From contig CAWGXI010000012.1 of NCBI GenBank assembly GCA_963826515.1, forward strand, positions 806,001-870,000: DNA of 64,000 bases. Direction: 5' to 3'. The position numbers and the translations under genes are program-made. Of this stretch, positions 16,456 through 25,070 are shown in pieces. How positions within the stretch are numbered: position 1 is the first letter of the stretch; each line of letters starts with the position of its first letter. The notes beneath the pieces were generated by a model. It did no database searches. It was not told the origin of the DNA and saw only the letters and a program-made list of their open reading frames with translations. The stretch is from DATFVJ01 sp963826515 (GTDB lineage Bacteria; Actinomycetota; Actinomycetes; Streptosporangiales; Streptosporangiaceae).

Positions 16456-17223
16456 CTCGCGGGCCCGCTGCAGGTCGGCGGGCGCATCGCAGTCGAGCCA
16501 TGGCGGCGGCTCGCCAGTACCCACGTACGCCGGCACTTCCACCGGCCGCAGTGGCCCGAGCAGCCCGCCAAGCGACCCTCCCCGATAGGTCCGCAGCGCC
16601 TCGCGCAGCGCGCTTGCCCGCCAGCAGCCGATCAGCCACTGCGGCCTGCCAGCATCGTCCACCAGGACCGCTCCCGTCGGCGGCACGGCTTCATCTCGCC
16701 CGCAGCCTGCTTCCGCCAGCAGCATGCGAAGCACCCGCGCCTGAAGGAACGGCAGGTCGGCCGCGAGCACGGCCACCCACGGCGCGCCGCCCGCCGACAG
16801 CTCCGCCATCCCGCGCCGGAGCCCGGCCACCGGCCCGCCGCGGGGCGGATCCTCACAGACGAAACGCAGCACGCCGCTGCGCGGCGGGCGGCGGAGCCCG
16901 GGCCGCCGTGGCCCGACGACGATCACGGCGGCCGCATCCGCCGCTGCCGCCACAACCGTCGCGGCGAGCGTGCGCCCGCGGACCACAGCCCCCGGTTTGT
17001 CGGCACCGCCCAGCCGCCGCGCCTGCCCGCCCGCCAGGATCACGGCGTCGAACCCGCGGGCCGCACCGTCGGGCAAGCCGTCCCCGCCGTCGCCCACATC
17101 GGTCCCGCCGTGGTCCGTGCTGCCAGGCACTGCCCCGCCAGGCACTGCCCCGCCAGGCGCTGCCCCGCCAGGCACTGCCCCGCCAGGCACTGCCCCGCCA
17201 GGAATACGCCGGTCCGGGTGCAC
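16423..17223 (-). CDS. mobA: Molybdenum cofactor guanylyltransferase
   Basis: A 266-residue MobA-type nucleotidyltransferase, which attaches GMP to molybdopterin. FDAVILAGGQARRLGGADKP is the NTP-binding signature (LAGGxxxRxGxxDK). PRGGPVAGLRRGM, WVAVLAADLPFL (metal-binding D) and PQWLIGCW follow in family order. The GTG at 17223, 14 nt after moaA, gives an extra N-terminus of GGAVP/GGAAP repeats (about residues 8-35) that carries no function I recognise. The last 11 residues come from another tandem repeat. Moco in bis-MGD form is what formate dehydrogenases need. Confidence 0.88.
   Translation of the reverse strand: MHPDRRIPGGAVPGGAVPGGAAPGGAVPGGAVPGSTDHGGTDVGDGGDGLPDGAARGFDAVILAGGQARRLGGADKPGAVVRGRTLAATVVAAAADAAAVIVVGPRRPGLRRPPRSGVLRFVCEDPPRGGPVAGLRRGMAELSAGGAPWVAVLAADLPFLQARVLRMLLAEAGCGRDEAVPPTGAVLVDDAGRPQWLIGCWRASALREALRTYRGGSLGGLLGPLRPVEVPAYVGTGEPPPWLDCDAPADLQRAREWETGEWETAE
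17121..17205. repeat. 15-bp in-frame repeat in mobA N-terminus
   Basis: Five copies of TGCCCCGCCAGGCAC, one with a single substitution, preceded by a partial unit. Read on the minus strand they encode GGAVP. Confidence 0.9.
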
Positions 17224-17236
17224 GGAAATCCCCGGC

Positions 17237-18235
17237 TCAGCCGCCGATCGCGGACATCGGGCGGTCAGGTTGCAGGAACGATGGATTGTCGATCCCGTGA
17301 CCTGCTCGCTTGGCGGCGACCGCCCGGCGCCATCGAGCGGCAAGCTCGTCGTCGCTCGCCCCGCCGCGCAACGGGGCGCGCAAATCGCTCTCCTCGCGGG
17401 CGAAGAGGCAGTTGCGGATCTGGCCATCGGCGGTCAGCCGCACCCGGTCGCATGCCCCGCAAAATGGCCGGGTCACCGAGCCGATCACGCCCACGCGCGC
17501 TGGCCCGCCGTCAACGAGGAAGGATTCTGCGGGCGCGGAGCCGCGACCGGCTGGATCATCAGGCTTGAGCACGAAGTCCGCCGACAGCAGCGCGCAGATC
17601 TCGTCCGCGGTCACCATGTCGGCACGGCGCCAGCCGTGCTGCGCATCGAGCGGCATCTGCTCGATGAAACGAAGCTGGTAGCCGTTCGCGAGGCAGAACC
17701 GCAGCAGCGCAGGGGCTTCGTCGTCGTTGACGCCGCGCATCAGCACCGCGTTGACCTTGACAGGCGCCAGGCCGGTCGCGGCGGCCGCGGCCAGGCCGTC
17801 GAGCACGTCCCGCAGCCGCTGACGCTTGGCAAGTACGCCGAACGTCTCCTCGCGCAACGTGTCGAGCGACACGTTGACCCGGTCGAGACCGGCCTGATGC
17901 AGCGGCGCCGCCAGCCTGGCCAGCCCGATGCCGTTGGTGGTGAGCGATATTTCGGGGCGGGGATCAAGCGCAGCGGTGCGCGCCACGATATCGGTGAGGC
18001 CGCGCCGCAGCAGCGGCTCGCCACCGGTGAAGCGGACCTCACGGATGCCGAGCCTGGCCACGGCGATCCGGACCAGGCGGACGACCTCGTCATCGGTCAG
18101 CACAGACTCCCCTGGCAGCCAGTCCAGCCCCGCTGCGGGCATGCAGTACGTGCATCGGAGGTTGCAGCGGTCGGTCAGCGATACCCTTAGGTCGGTCGCG
18201 ATCCGGCCGAAGGAGTCTGTGAGCACGGGCGTCAC
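17237..18235 (-). CDS. moaA: GTP 3',8-cyclase
   Basis: A 332-residue radical-SAM enzyme that starts molybdopterin synthesis by converting GTP to 3',8-cyclo-dihydro-GTP. The N-terminal 4Fe-4S cluster motif is DRCNLRCTYC, RFTGGEPLLR is the SAM-binding GGE motif, and the C-terminal cluster ligands are in PFCGACDRVRLTADGQIRNCLF. The C-terminus ends in the essential GG (MSAIGG). The start is a GTG. It lies 14 nt ahead of mobA on the same strand, with selA upstream across about 65 bp. Confidence 0.96.
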   Translation of the reverse strand: MTPVLTDSFGRIATDLRVSLTDRCNLRCTYCMPAAGLDWLPGESVLTDDEVVRLVRIAVARLGIREVRFTGGEPLLRRGLTDIVARTAALDPRPEISLTTNGIGLARLAAPLHQAGLDRVNVSLDTLREETFGVLAKRQRLRDVLDGLAAAAATGLAPVKVNAVLMRGVNDDEAPALLRFCLANGYQLRFIEQMPLDAQHGWRRADMVTADEICALLSADFVLKPDDPAGRGSAPAESFLVDGGPARVGVIGSVTRPFCGACDRVRLTADGQIRNCLFAREESDLRAPLRGGASDDELAARWRRAVAAKRAGHGIDNPSFLQPDRPMSAIGG

Positions 18236-18299
18236 CTCACTGGTCCTCGGCTGTTCGTCCTCTAACCCGCGAAACTGCGCGATCCGCCCAGCCTATGAC

Positions 18300-19679
18300 C
18301 TACGCGCAACCAGCGCCGTTGCCGTCCTGCCCGGCGGGACGGCCAGCCGCAGACCCCCGGCGCGCGGCCGGCCCGGCAGTTGCGGCGGCAGCGGCTACGG
18401 CAGCGTGAATGTCGGCGTCACGTTCCGGTGGCACGGCCCGAAGATCGAGCAGCAGCCGACCGGCCTCCACCCGGCCGACGACAGCCGGATCGCCGTCGCG
18501 CAATATGCTCCCGAACGGCTCCGGCAAGGACACTGCCGCGCTCTCGAGCACGAGCCCCGGGGCCCCGCCACCGCCGACCGCGGCGTGGCTCACCATCGGC
18601 AGCGCATCGACTCCGCTGGCGGAAAGGCGCGCGGCCAGCCGTTTCGCTCGGTGCATGAGCGCGGCCGGGTCCGCCGCGAGCGCCCGCGCGGTCGGCGTGG
18701 GCGGGGCCGCGAGCGTGGCCTCAAGGGCCGCCAGTGTGAGCTTGCCGACCCGAAGTGCGCGGGCGAGCGGATGGCTGCGAAGCCGGCCGACGAGCCCTGC
18801 GTCGCCGAGCAGCAGCCCGGCCTGCGGTCCGCCAAGCAATTTGTCCCCGCTCGCGAGGACCAGCCCTGCCCCCGCCCGGAGCATGGTGTCCGCGTCTGGC
18901 TCTCCGGGCAGGCGCGGGTCGGCGGCCAGCAGCCCCGATCCGATATCGGCGAGTACCGGCACGCCGGTGCCCTGCAAAGCGGCGACGAGGCCGCGCACGC
19001 TGGCGCTGGCGGTGAATCCCTCGACCCGGAAGTTCGATGGGTGCACCTTGAGCACGAACCCGGTCTCGGGGGTCACGGCCTGGACATAGTCGGTTACCGT
19101 CGTGCGGTTGGTGGTGCCGACCTCGCGAAGCTGGGCGCCGGCGGAGGTCAGCAGATCGGGTAGCCGGAACCCGTCGCCGATCTCGACCAGTTCACCGCGG
19201 CTGACCACAATGTCCCTGCCCGCCGCGAGGACCGTGGCGGCGAGGACCAGCCCCGCGGCGTTGTTGTTGACCACGTGCACCGCCTCGGCAGCGGGGACCG
19301 CGCGGGCGAGTGCGTCGGTGGCGGCTCTGCCGCGGCGCGCGCGGGCGCCTGAGGCGAGATCAAATTCCACGTCGGTGCAGCCGGCCGCCGCGATAATCGC
19401 GTCACGCGCTGGCCGGGACAGCGGCGCGCGGCCAAGGTTTGTGTGCAGCAGCACGCCGGTGGCGTTGATCACCGGCCGCAGGCTCGTCGCGCGCACGGGC
19501 AGGGATTCCGCGGCGACATCCGGAACCCGTTCCGGCGCGATCCGCCCGGATCTCGCCTGCTCCTGCGCTGCCGTGATCGCTGCCTTGACCAGGCGCCGCC
19601 CGAGCCGCTCCGCGGCCTCAGCCAGCCTCGGGTCGGCAAGCACCGCATCCGTGCGCGGCACCCGCCGCCGGCTGTCCAC
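18300..19679 (-). CDS. selA: L-seryl-tRNA(Sec) selenium transferase
   Basis: A 459-residue PLP enzyme that turns Ser-tRNA(Sec) into Sec-tRNA(Sec) using selenophosphate. The family motifs are VINATGVLLHTNLGRAPL, VNNNAAGLVLAATVLAAG, REVGTTNRT, LKVHPSNFRVEGF and the PLP-lysine loop ASGDKLLGGPQAG. Length is normal. GTG start at 19679 with TAGATT 6 nt upstream, so leaderless. It is immediately downstream of tRNA-Sec. Its presence implies SelB, SelD and at least one selenoprotein gene elsewhere in the genome. Confidence 0.96.
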   Translation of the reverse strand: MDSRRRVPRTDAVLADPRLAEAAERLGRRLVKAAITAAQEQARSGRIAPERVPDVAAESLPVRATSLRPVINATGVLLHTNLGRAPLSRPARDAIIAAAGCTDVEFDLASGARARRGRAATDALARAVPAAEAVHVVNNNAAGLVLAATVLAAGRDIVVSRGELVEIGDGFRLPDLLTSAGAQLREVGTTNRTTVTDYVQAVTPETGFVLKVHPSNFRVEGFTASASVRGLVAALQGTGVPVLADIGSGLLAADPRLPGEPDADTMLRAGAGLVLASGDKLLGGPQAGLLLGDAGLVGRLRSHPLARALRVGKLTLAALEATLAAPPTPTARALAADPAALMHRAKRLAARLSASGVDALPMVSHAAVGGGGAPGLVLESAAVSLPEPFGSILRDGDPAVVGRVEAGRLLLDLRAVPPERDADIHAAVAAAAATAGPAARRGSAAGRPAGQDGNGAGCA

Positions 19680-19685
19680 CTTGCG

Positions 19686-19691
19686 AATCTA
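19686..19691 (-). promoter_or_regulatory. selA -10 box
   Basis: TAGATT on the minus strand, 6 nt before the selA GTG, lies between tRNA-Sec and selA and suggests that selA has its own leaderless promoter rather than depending on read-through. Confidence 0.5.
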
Positions 19692-19722
19692 CTCTCCGCC
19701 CCTGGCCACTTACCTTCAGCGG

Positions 19723-19815
19723 CGGAGGCGGACGGGAATCGAACCCGCCGACGACGCTGAGCGCCGTCCACCGGTTTTGAAGACCGGGGGGCCCACCAGG
19801 TGCCCGGACGCCTCC
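19723..19815 (-). tRNA. selC: tRNA-Sec (anticodon UCA)
   Basis: A 93-nt tRNA with 5' GGAGGCG (19809-19815) pairing with 3' CGCCTCC. The anticodon loop CTTCAAA has anticodon TCA at 19778-19780, followed by a long variable arm and a T-loop TTCGATT closed by a GC-rich stem. The long acceptor/T-arm axis, long extra arm and UCA anticodon identify tRNA(Sec). CCA is not encoded (GCCG follows). It inserts selenocysteine at UGA codons and is adjacent to selA. Confidence 0.95.
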
Positions 19816-19988
19816 GGCGCGAGCCTAGCAGCCACCTAACGGCCTGCTACGGGCCGGTAAGCATCCCTGATGGGCCCGGCCGGGGCTCCAGCGTAGATCA
19901 CCCCCGCATCCGCCACGAAGCAACACCCGAAGCCGGCGGGAGAAGATCGGAAGTGAGCCGCCGCCACGGCACGCCCGTGGCCGGGCGG

Positions 19989-21836
19989 TCATTTGGCATA
20001 CAGGGAATCGATGACGTCGGCGTACTTGGTGTGGATGATCCGGCGTTTGAGCTTCAGCGTGGGGGTCAGTTCCTCGCTTTCCGGGGTCCATTCGTCCGGC
20101 AGTAGTTCCCAGTACTTGACCTGCTGGACGCGGGCCAGGTGCTTGTTCGCCGCGGCGACGGCCTCACCGGCGGCCTCGATCACGGTGGGGTGTGCGGCTA
20201 GCTCGGCCAGCGAGCCGGCCTCGATGCCGCGTGCCTTGGCCCAGGCGGGCGCGACCTCGCCGTCCAGGGCCAGCAGCGCCACCACGAAGGGCTGGCGGTC
20301 GCCGAACGCGAGGGCTTGCCCGATAAGCGGGTGCGCCATCAGCAGGCCTTCGATGGCGACCGGTGCGATGTTCTCCCCACCGGCGGTGATGATGAGTTCC
20401 TTCTTGCGGTCCACGATGCTCAGGAACTGGTCCGGGTCGAGTGTGCCGATGTCGCCGGTGTGCACCCAGCCGTCCGCGTCGAGCAGCGCGGCCGACGCCT
20501 CCGCCAGGCCGAGGTAGCCGGGCGTACTCACCGGGCCGCGGACCAAGACCTCCCCGTCGTCCGCGATAGTGACTTCTATGCCGGGCAACGGCCGGCCCAC
20601 CGTGCCGAGCCGGAACGCGTCCGGCGTGTTCGCGGTGACCGCGCCGGTCGTCTCCGTCATCCCGTACACATCGAGGATCTTCATGCCGAGCCCGGCGAAG
20701 AACCTGCCTACTTCTGGGGGCAACGGAGCAGCCGCGGACAGCGTAGTGACTGCCTCGCCCAGGCCGAGCAGCGACCTGATCGGCCCGAGCACCTCCGCGT
20801 CGGCGCGCTCGAAGGCCGCGGCCACCTCAGGCGTTACCTGGTAGCCGAACTGGCATCCCTCCACGTACCTCCGTCCTGCGTCCATGGCCTGCGCCACGGC
20901 GGCCTTCTTCGCCTCGTCCTGCTCGGCCGCCATCAACGCAACGATCCCGGCCTGCATCTTCTGCCAGACCCGCGGCACGCCGAACAGCGAGGTCGGCTGC
21001 ACCTGCTGCAGCGTGCTGAGGAGGTCTTTCTGATCCGGGCAGAAGTAGATGTGCGCCGCCTCGTGGATCGGCAGATAGATCGTCAGCACCCGCTCCGCTA
21101 TATGCGCGAGCGGCAGGTAAGAGATCGCCCGGAGTTCGTCCGGCACGGTGCCGCTCATATGCGTGCTGCCCGTCTCGAACAGCACATTGTGGTGGGTGTT
21201 CACCACGCCCTTGGGGTTACCCGTGGTGCCTGAGGTGTACAGGATGGTGGCCGGGTCATCCGGCGCTAGCGAGGCGACGCGTGCGGCGACGGCAGCAGGG
21301 TCGGCGGCGTACCGCTCGGCGCCGAGCCGCTCGAACTCCGCCCACGTCATGTAGAGCTCGCCCGGCGGGCATACCGTCTCATCGAGAACGATGATCTTGT
21401 GCAGCCTGGGCAGCCGCTCGAGCACGGGCTGCCAGCGGCCAAGCTGGTACGCGCCGTCGAGCACGGCCACCCGGGCCGTGCAGTCCGCCGCCACGTACCC
21501 GACCTGCTCCGGCGCGAACGTGGCGTAGAGAGTCACGGGCACGGCGCCCGCGTGCACGGCAGCCAGATCCGCCAGCACATGCTCGACCCGGTTCGGCAGC
21601 ATCAGCGCCACCCGGTCACCGTGCCTGCAGCCGAGCGCGACAAAACCAGCGGCAAGCTCCAGCGCGCGCTGCCTGGCCTGCGACCACGTCAGGGTCTTCC
21701 ACTCCCCGCTGCCGCGGTCGGAGAAGGCTGGTTCATCGCCGCGCTCCTCTGCCGTCCGCTGAAGGTCGTCACACAGCGTCTTTCCCTTGATCGATTGCTC
21801 GATCCGCGCCCGGTCCTCGATGGTCTGGGCTGTCAT
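19989..21836 (-). CDS. Long-chain fatty acid-CoA ligase (AMP-forming)
   Basis: A 615-residue ANL-superfamily enzyme that activates fatty acids to acyl-CoA by way of acyl-AMP. The P-loop-like motif is TILYTSGTTGNPKGVV. VYGMTETTGAVT, GWVHTGDIG and DRKKELIITAGGENI are the later adenylation motifs, and PTLKLKRRIIHTKY holds the catalytic C-terminal Lys. The length and the interdomain features (ISYLPLAHIAERV) match the FadD15/ACSL group. AGGAGG 4 nt before the ATG at 21836 fixes the start. About 170 bp with no visible feature separate it from tRNA-Sec. Confidence 0.93.
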   Translation of the reverse strand: MTAQTIEDRARIEQSIKGKTLCDDLQRTAEERGDEPAFSDRGSGEWKTLTWSQARQRALELAAGFVALGCRHGDRVALMLPNRVEHVLADLAAVHAGAVPVTLYATFAPEQVGYVAADCTARVAVLDGAYQLGRWQPVLERLPRLHKIIVLDETVCPPGELYMTWAEFERLGAERYAADPAAVAARVASLAPDDPATILYTSGTTGNPKGVVNTHHNVLFETGSTHMSGTVPDELRAISYLPLAHIAERVLTIYLPIHEAAHIYFCPDQKDLLSTLQQVQPTSLFGVPRVWQKMQAGIVALMAAEQDEAKKAAVAQAMDAGRRYVEGCQFGYQVTPEVAAAFERADAEVLGPIRSLLGLGEAVTTLSAAAPLPPEVGRFFAGLGMKILDVYGMTETTGAVTANTPDAFRLGTVGRPLPGIEVTIADDGEVLVRGPVSTPGYLGLAEASAALLDADGWVHTGDIGTLDPDQFLSIVDRKKELIITAGGENIAPVAIEGLLMAHPLIGQALAFGDRQPFVVALLALDGEVAPAWAKARGIEAGSLAELAAHPTVIEAAGEAVAAANKHLARVQQVKYWELLPDEWTPESEELTPTLKLKRRIIHTKYADVIDSLYAK

Positions 21837-22118
21837 CGTGCCTCCTACGCGGGGGTTCAATTATGGCCACATCAAACTATGCCGGGACCAGCACCTGCTG
21901 GCACAAGTCCCCGCCTGGCGCTTGCCCGCGCTCTCGCGCGGCGCGCCGGACGTGCCCGTCCCCCCGCAGCGAGGGCCGGGCGCAGTGTCAAGCACTGACC
22001 CGGGGCCGGGCTTCAGCGAACCCATGCGCCCGCATGCGGCGGCATGCGGCGTCCCGGTGATGGCCAGTACCAGCGTAGCCTCGAAAGACCAGGCAGACGC
22101 GGACAAGGAGCAGTGCTC
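21837..22118. other. Divergent intergenic region
   Basis: This separates acyl-CoA ligase and fdhD. I see a Shine-Dalgarno AAGGAG for fdhD (22105-22110) but no confident promoter. Confidence 0.5.
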
Positions 22119-23213
22119 ATGAGCAGGACGGCGCGGTGGCCGGTGCTGCGGATCTCGCTGCCTGCGCCGGACGCCGGCGCGCAGGCCGATCGATCCGCGC
22201 GCCAGGGCGCGGAAGGCAACGGTTCCGTGACACCTGATGGCCCATTGGGCGCTGGAATCGGCACCCAATGGGCCAATGGTCATGGTGCTCACCCGAGTGC
22301 GGGCGGCAACCGGCCCGTTCCGGTGATGCCCGAGCGGCCCGTTCCGGTGATGCCCGAGCGGCCCGTTCCGGTGATGCCCGAGCGGCCCGTTCCGGTGATG
22401 TCCGAGCGGCCCGACCTGCTGGCCGTAGAGGAGCCGCTGGAGATCCGGACCGGCCGCCGGCCGCTCGCCGTGACCATGCGGACGCCGGGCGACGACATCG
22501 ATCTGGCGGCGGGCTTTCTGTTCACTGAGGGCGTCGTGCAGGCGGCCGATGATATCGCCGAGATCAGAAAGTGCGACGACAACGTCGCAGAGGTGCGCCT
22601 GCGGCCCGGCGTCATCCTGGCTGAAGAACAGCTACGGCGGAACTTCCTCACCACAAGCGCGTGCGGGCTCTGCGGCAAGGAGAGCATCGACGCGGTCCGC
22701 ACGCGCGCCAGTTTCGACGTGGCCGGTGACCAGGTGAGCGTCGATCCCGCTACCCTTGCCCGGCTGCCTGGCCGGCTGCGCGACGCGCAGCGCGTCTTCG
22801 AGCGCACCGGCGGCCTGCACGCGGCCGCGGTCTTCAGCCGCGACGGGGCGATGCTCGCGCTCCGCGAGGATGTCGGGCGGCACAACGCGGTCGACAAGGT
22901 GATCGGCTGGGCGCTGCGGGCGGGGCAGCTGCCGCTGCGCGGCTGCGTGCTGCTCGTCAGCGGCCGAGCCTCGTTCGAGCTGGCCCAGAAGGCGCTGATG
23001 GCGGGCATCCCCTTGCTCGCCGCCGTGTCCGCGCCCTCCTCCCTTGCCGTGGAACTCGCCGACGAGGCCGGTATGACACTCGTCGGCTTCCTGCGCGACG
23101 GCACAATGAACGTCTACACCGGCGTGCGACGCCTCCAGACGGCGGGTTCTTCGGCCGCCTACACCTCGGCCACCTACACCTCGGCCACCTACACCAAGGA
23201 GCGGGAGCGCTAG
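22119..23213 (+). CDS. fdhD: Formate dehydrogenase sulfur carrier FdhD
   Basis: A 364-residue FdhD, which moves sulfur from a cysteine desulfurase to the molybdenum cofactor of formate dehydrogenase. Family motifs are PLEIRTGRRPLAVTMRTPGDDIDLAAGFLFTEG, TTSACGLCGKESID with the sulfur-relay CxxC pair, FERTGGLHAAA, and REDVGRHNAVDKVIG. AAGGAG 8 nt before the ATG supports this start. Compared with relatives it has an N-terminal insertion of four RPVPVMPE octapeptides and a C-terminal AAYTSATYTSATYTKERER repeat tail. It fits the Moco/Sec genes upstream, although no formate dehydrogenase gene is in the window. Confidence 0.94.
   Translation: MSRTARWPVLRISLPAPDAGAQADRSARQGAEGNGSVTPDGPLGAGIGTQWANGHGAHPSAGGNRPVPVMPERPVPVMPERPVPVMPERPVPVMSERPDLLAVEEPLEIRTGRRPLAVTMRTPGDDIDLAAGFLFTEGVVQAADDIAEIRKCDDNVAEVRLRPGVILAEEQLRRNFLTTSACGLCGKESIDAVRTRASFDVAGDQVSVDPATLARLPGRLRDAQRVFERTGGLHAAAVFSRDGAMLALREDVGRHNAVDKVIGWALRAGQLPLRGCVLLVSGRASFELAQKALMAGIPLLAAVSAPSSLAVELADEAGMTLVGFLRDGTMNVYTGVRRLQTAGSSAAYTSATYTSATYTKERER
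22238..22275. repeat. Inverted repeat inside fdhD
   Basis: TGGCCCATTGGG (22238-22249) is perfectly repeated in inverse orientation at 22264-22275, inside the variable N-terminal codons of fdhD. It may form an mRNA hairpin 120 nt after the start. Confidence 0.6.
22311..22406. repeat. 24-bp in-frame repeat in fdhD
   Basis: Four copies of a 24-bp unit encoding RPVPVMPE; the last has PE changed to SE. No frame disruption. Confidence 0.95.
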
Positions 23214-23244
23214 GGTGTCCCGTGGATCCGGGACACGCCCTAGC
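23209..23244 (+). terminator. fdhD terminator
   Basis: GCTAGGGTGTCCCG (23209-23222) pairs with 23229-23244 with a single bulge around a 6-nt loop. The stem begins inside the last codons of fdhD and includes its TAG stop. It also faces the convergent beta-lactamase-like gene. Confidence 0.8.
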
Positions 23245-23261
23245 GGTGTGGCGGATTGAGC

Positions 23262-24254
23262 TTATGGTGTTGCCTGCAGCGCCGGCGCCGGCACGTAACG
23301 GCCCTGGAACAACAGCGCCGCGATCTGCGTGACGGTGTCGGTCCCTTCTGCGTAGCCACCCTGGCCGTTCAGGCTGTTCATCATCGTCAGCGTGTAACGG
23401 GCGCCCGGCCCGGCGAATCCGGCAGAATCAATGATCCAGCCGGGCTTTTCCGTTGACCACCCATCCTTGTTACCAGGCTCGTTCCGCGGCCCGGCGCCCC
23501 AGACGCCGAAATGCTGGACCGTGCCGACGTTCCGCATCTCACCAACCATATAGTTACGCAGCGCGGCTGGGAGCTTGTCGAGCACGTAGTTGATGACCCG
23601 GTCATTGTCGTCGGCCGTGCAGGTCATCTCGCCCCAATACGGCCCCGTGACGCCCTCCTGCGGCAAGTAATGCGCCGTCGTCAGGCCGATCCTAGGAAAG
23701 AAGCTTGTGTAGAAAGAGGCGCCATACTTGAACCAGAGATCATCAGCGGCTGAGTCGAGGCTGACGTGCAGCATCTGGTGAATCATCGACCTGTCAGAAC
23801 TGCTCAAGTGGATGTTTCCCCCGTAATCCTGCAGCAGCAACGTGGTCACCATGGCCAGCTTGCTCGTCGAGGCCATGTAGATCTGGGTTCCCGCGTACCT
23901 GTTCCGCCAGACCGCGCCGGTCTCGCGGTCACGCAGCACGATCCCGGCCACCCCAGGCCTTGAGCCCAGGAACCGCTCCACGGCAGCGATGTGCTTGCGC
24001 ATGGCGCAACTGAACCCGCGCCCGATCGAGGGACAAGCCGCGCTCCGCTGCGACGGGCTGGCTGCCCGTGTCGGGGAGGGGACAGCGGGCGCAGAAGCGG
24101 CCGGACTGGCTGCCTGCGCGGCAGGCTGTGTGGCAGCCGCGGCCGGATGCTGCGCCGCCTCCGACGGCCAGCACGCGCTGAGCGCCGGGACGGCGAGCAG
24201 CGCCGCGAGGGCGTGTGCGAGCGTTCGGGCACGGGAGCCAAACGGGCGGGTCAT
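23262..24254 (-). CDS. Beta-lactamase-like serine hydrolase lipoprotein
   Basis: A 330-residue exported protein. A signal peptide (MTRPFGSRARTLAHALAAL) ends in the lipobox LSAC (Cys near residue 28), so it should be lipid-anchored outside the cell. A 50-residue Ala/Pro/Ser linker follows, then a class-A beta-lactamase-like domain with the S-x-x-K nucleophile in MASTSKLAM. The usual SDN and KTG motifs are not obvious (LDSAADDLW and NKDGWSTEKPG take their places), so it may be an inactive or altered-specificity member rather than a true beta-lactamase. It is convergent with fdhD. Confidence 0.8.
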   Translation of the reverse strand: MTRPFGSRARTLAHALAALLAVPALSACWPSEAAQHPAAAATQPAAQAASPAASAPAVPSPTRAASPSQRSAACPSIGRGFSCAMRKHIAAVERFLGSRPGVAGIVLRDRETGAVWRNRYAGTQIYMASTSKLAMVTTLLLQDYGGNIHLSSSDRSMIHQMLHVSLDSAADDLWFKYGASFYTSFFPRIGLTTAHYLPQEGVTGPYWGEMTCTADDNDRVINYVLDKLPAALRNYMVGEMRNVGTVQHFGVWGAGPRNEPGNKDGWSTEKPGWIIDSAGFAGPGARYTLTMMNSLNGQGGYAEGTDTVTQIAALLFQGRYVPAPALQATP

Positions 24255-25070
24255 AGAGCGCCAGAATACGAAGGACGAGTGTCCCGCGGGCCCAGGCCGC
24301 CCGAATTCGCCAGCGGCGCGGTGCGGCGGTCGGGATGCATAACGGCTGCCGCATGGCGCGCCGATCGTGTGACTGCGGACGTAATCGGGTGACTCTAGGG
24401 CATCATCGGTTGAGTGCAGGGCACTATCTGTTCCGCGACTGCAGAGCGCTGCGGGGCCTTCGGGCCACCGGGCCGGGGTGTGGCTGCGTGGCCTAAACCT
24501 GCGGCCTGCACGCACCCGAACGGCTGCGGGCGGCCTGCTTAGCCGTGGTCGCAGCCCGCGCGGCGTCGGCGATCGTTGCCCTCTGAGCAGCGCCCACGCC
24601 CGATAGCTCAGGTGAGCCGACGCGAGGACGGATCACGAACCGGCCAGGGCCTGACCGATGCGGGCTTCGGGCGGGGTGGCAGCGGGCCTTCTGGCGTGCT
24701 GGCGGCGCGGGCTTCGGGCGGGGTGGCAGCGGGCCTTCCGGCGTGCTGGCGGCGCGGGTTTCCGGCCGGGTGGCGGCCGGCTTCGGATCGGGCGGCTGCG
24801 CGTATCACGCTTGCGTTCGCGGCTTTGAGGTGAGATAATTCGAGTACCAGTTCGGAAAAGATGAGCGTCGCGCAATGAGCGCGCGTACGTGTTGTGACTC
24901 TGCGATTGCTTCCCGCCAGCTGGAATCCTTGTGCGTGGCTCGGAGCCGCTTGCGGTAACGCAGCTCCCAGCCGCATATGTAGCGCTTGTGCGCCAAGTGA
25001 GCCGGGCCTTCTTTCATGTGCGCCAGGTCAAACCATCAACCAGCGCAAGCTCGTGACCATCCAGCACGTC
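24255..25070. other. Long gap without a recognisable gene
   Basis: About 800 bp between the lipoprotein and the HNH gene. Small frames exist on both strands but none resembles a protein family. The only structure I see is a 47-bp tandem duplication at 24661-24790. Confidence 0.5.
24661..24790. repeat. 47-bp tandem repeat
   Basis: Two close copies beginning CGGGCTTCGGGCGGGGTGGC at 24661 and 24708, and a diverged third beginning at 24755. Confidence 0.85.
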
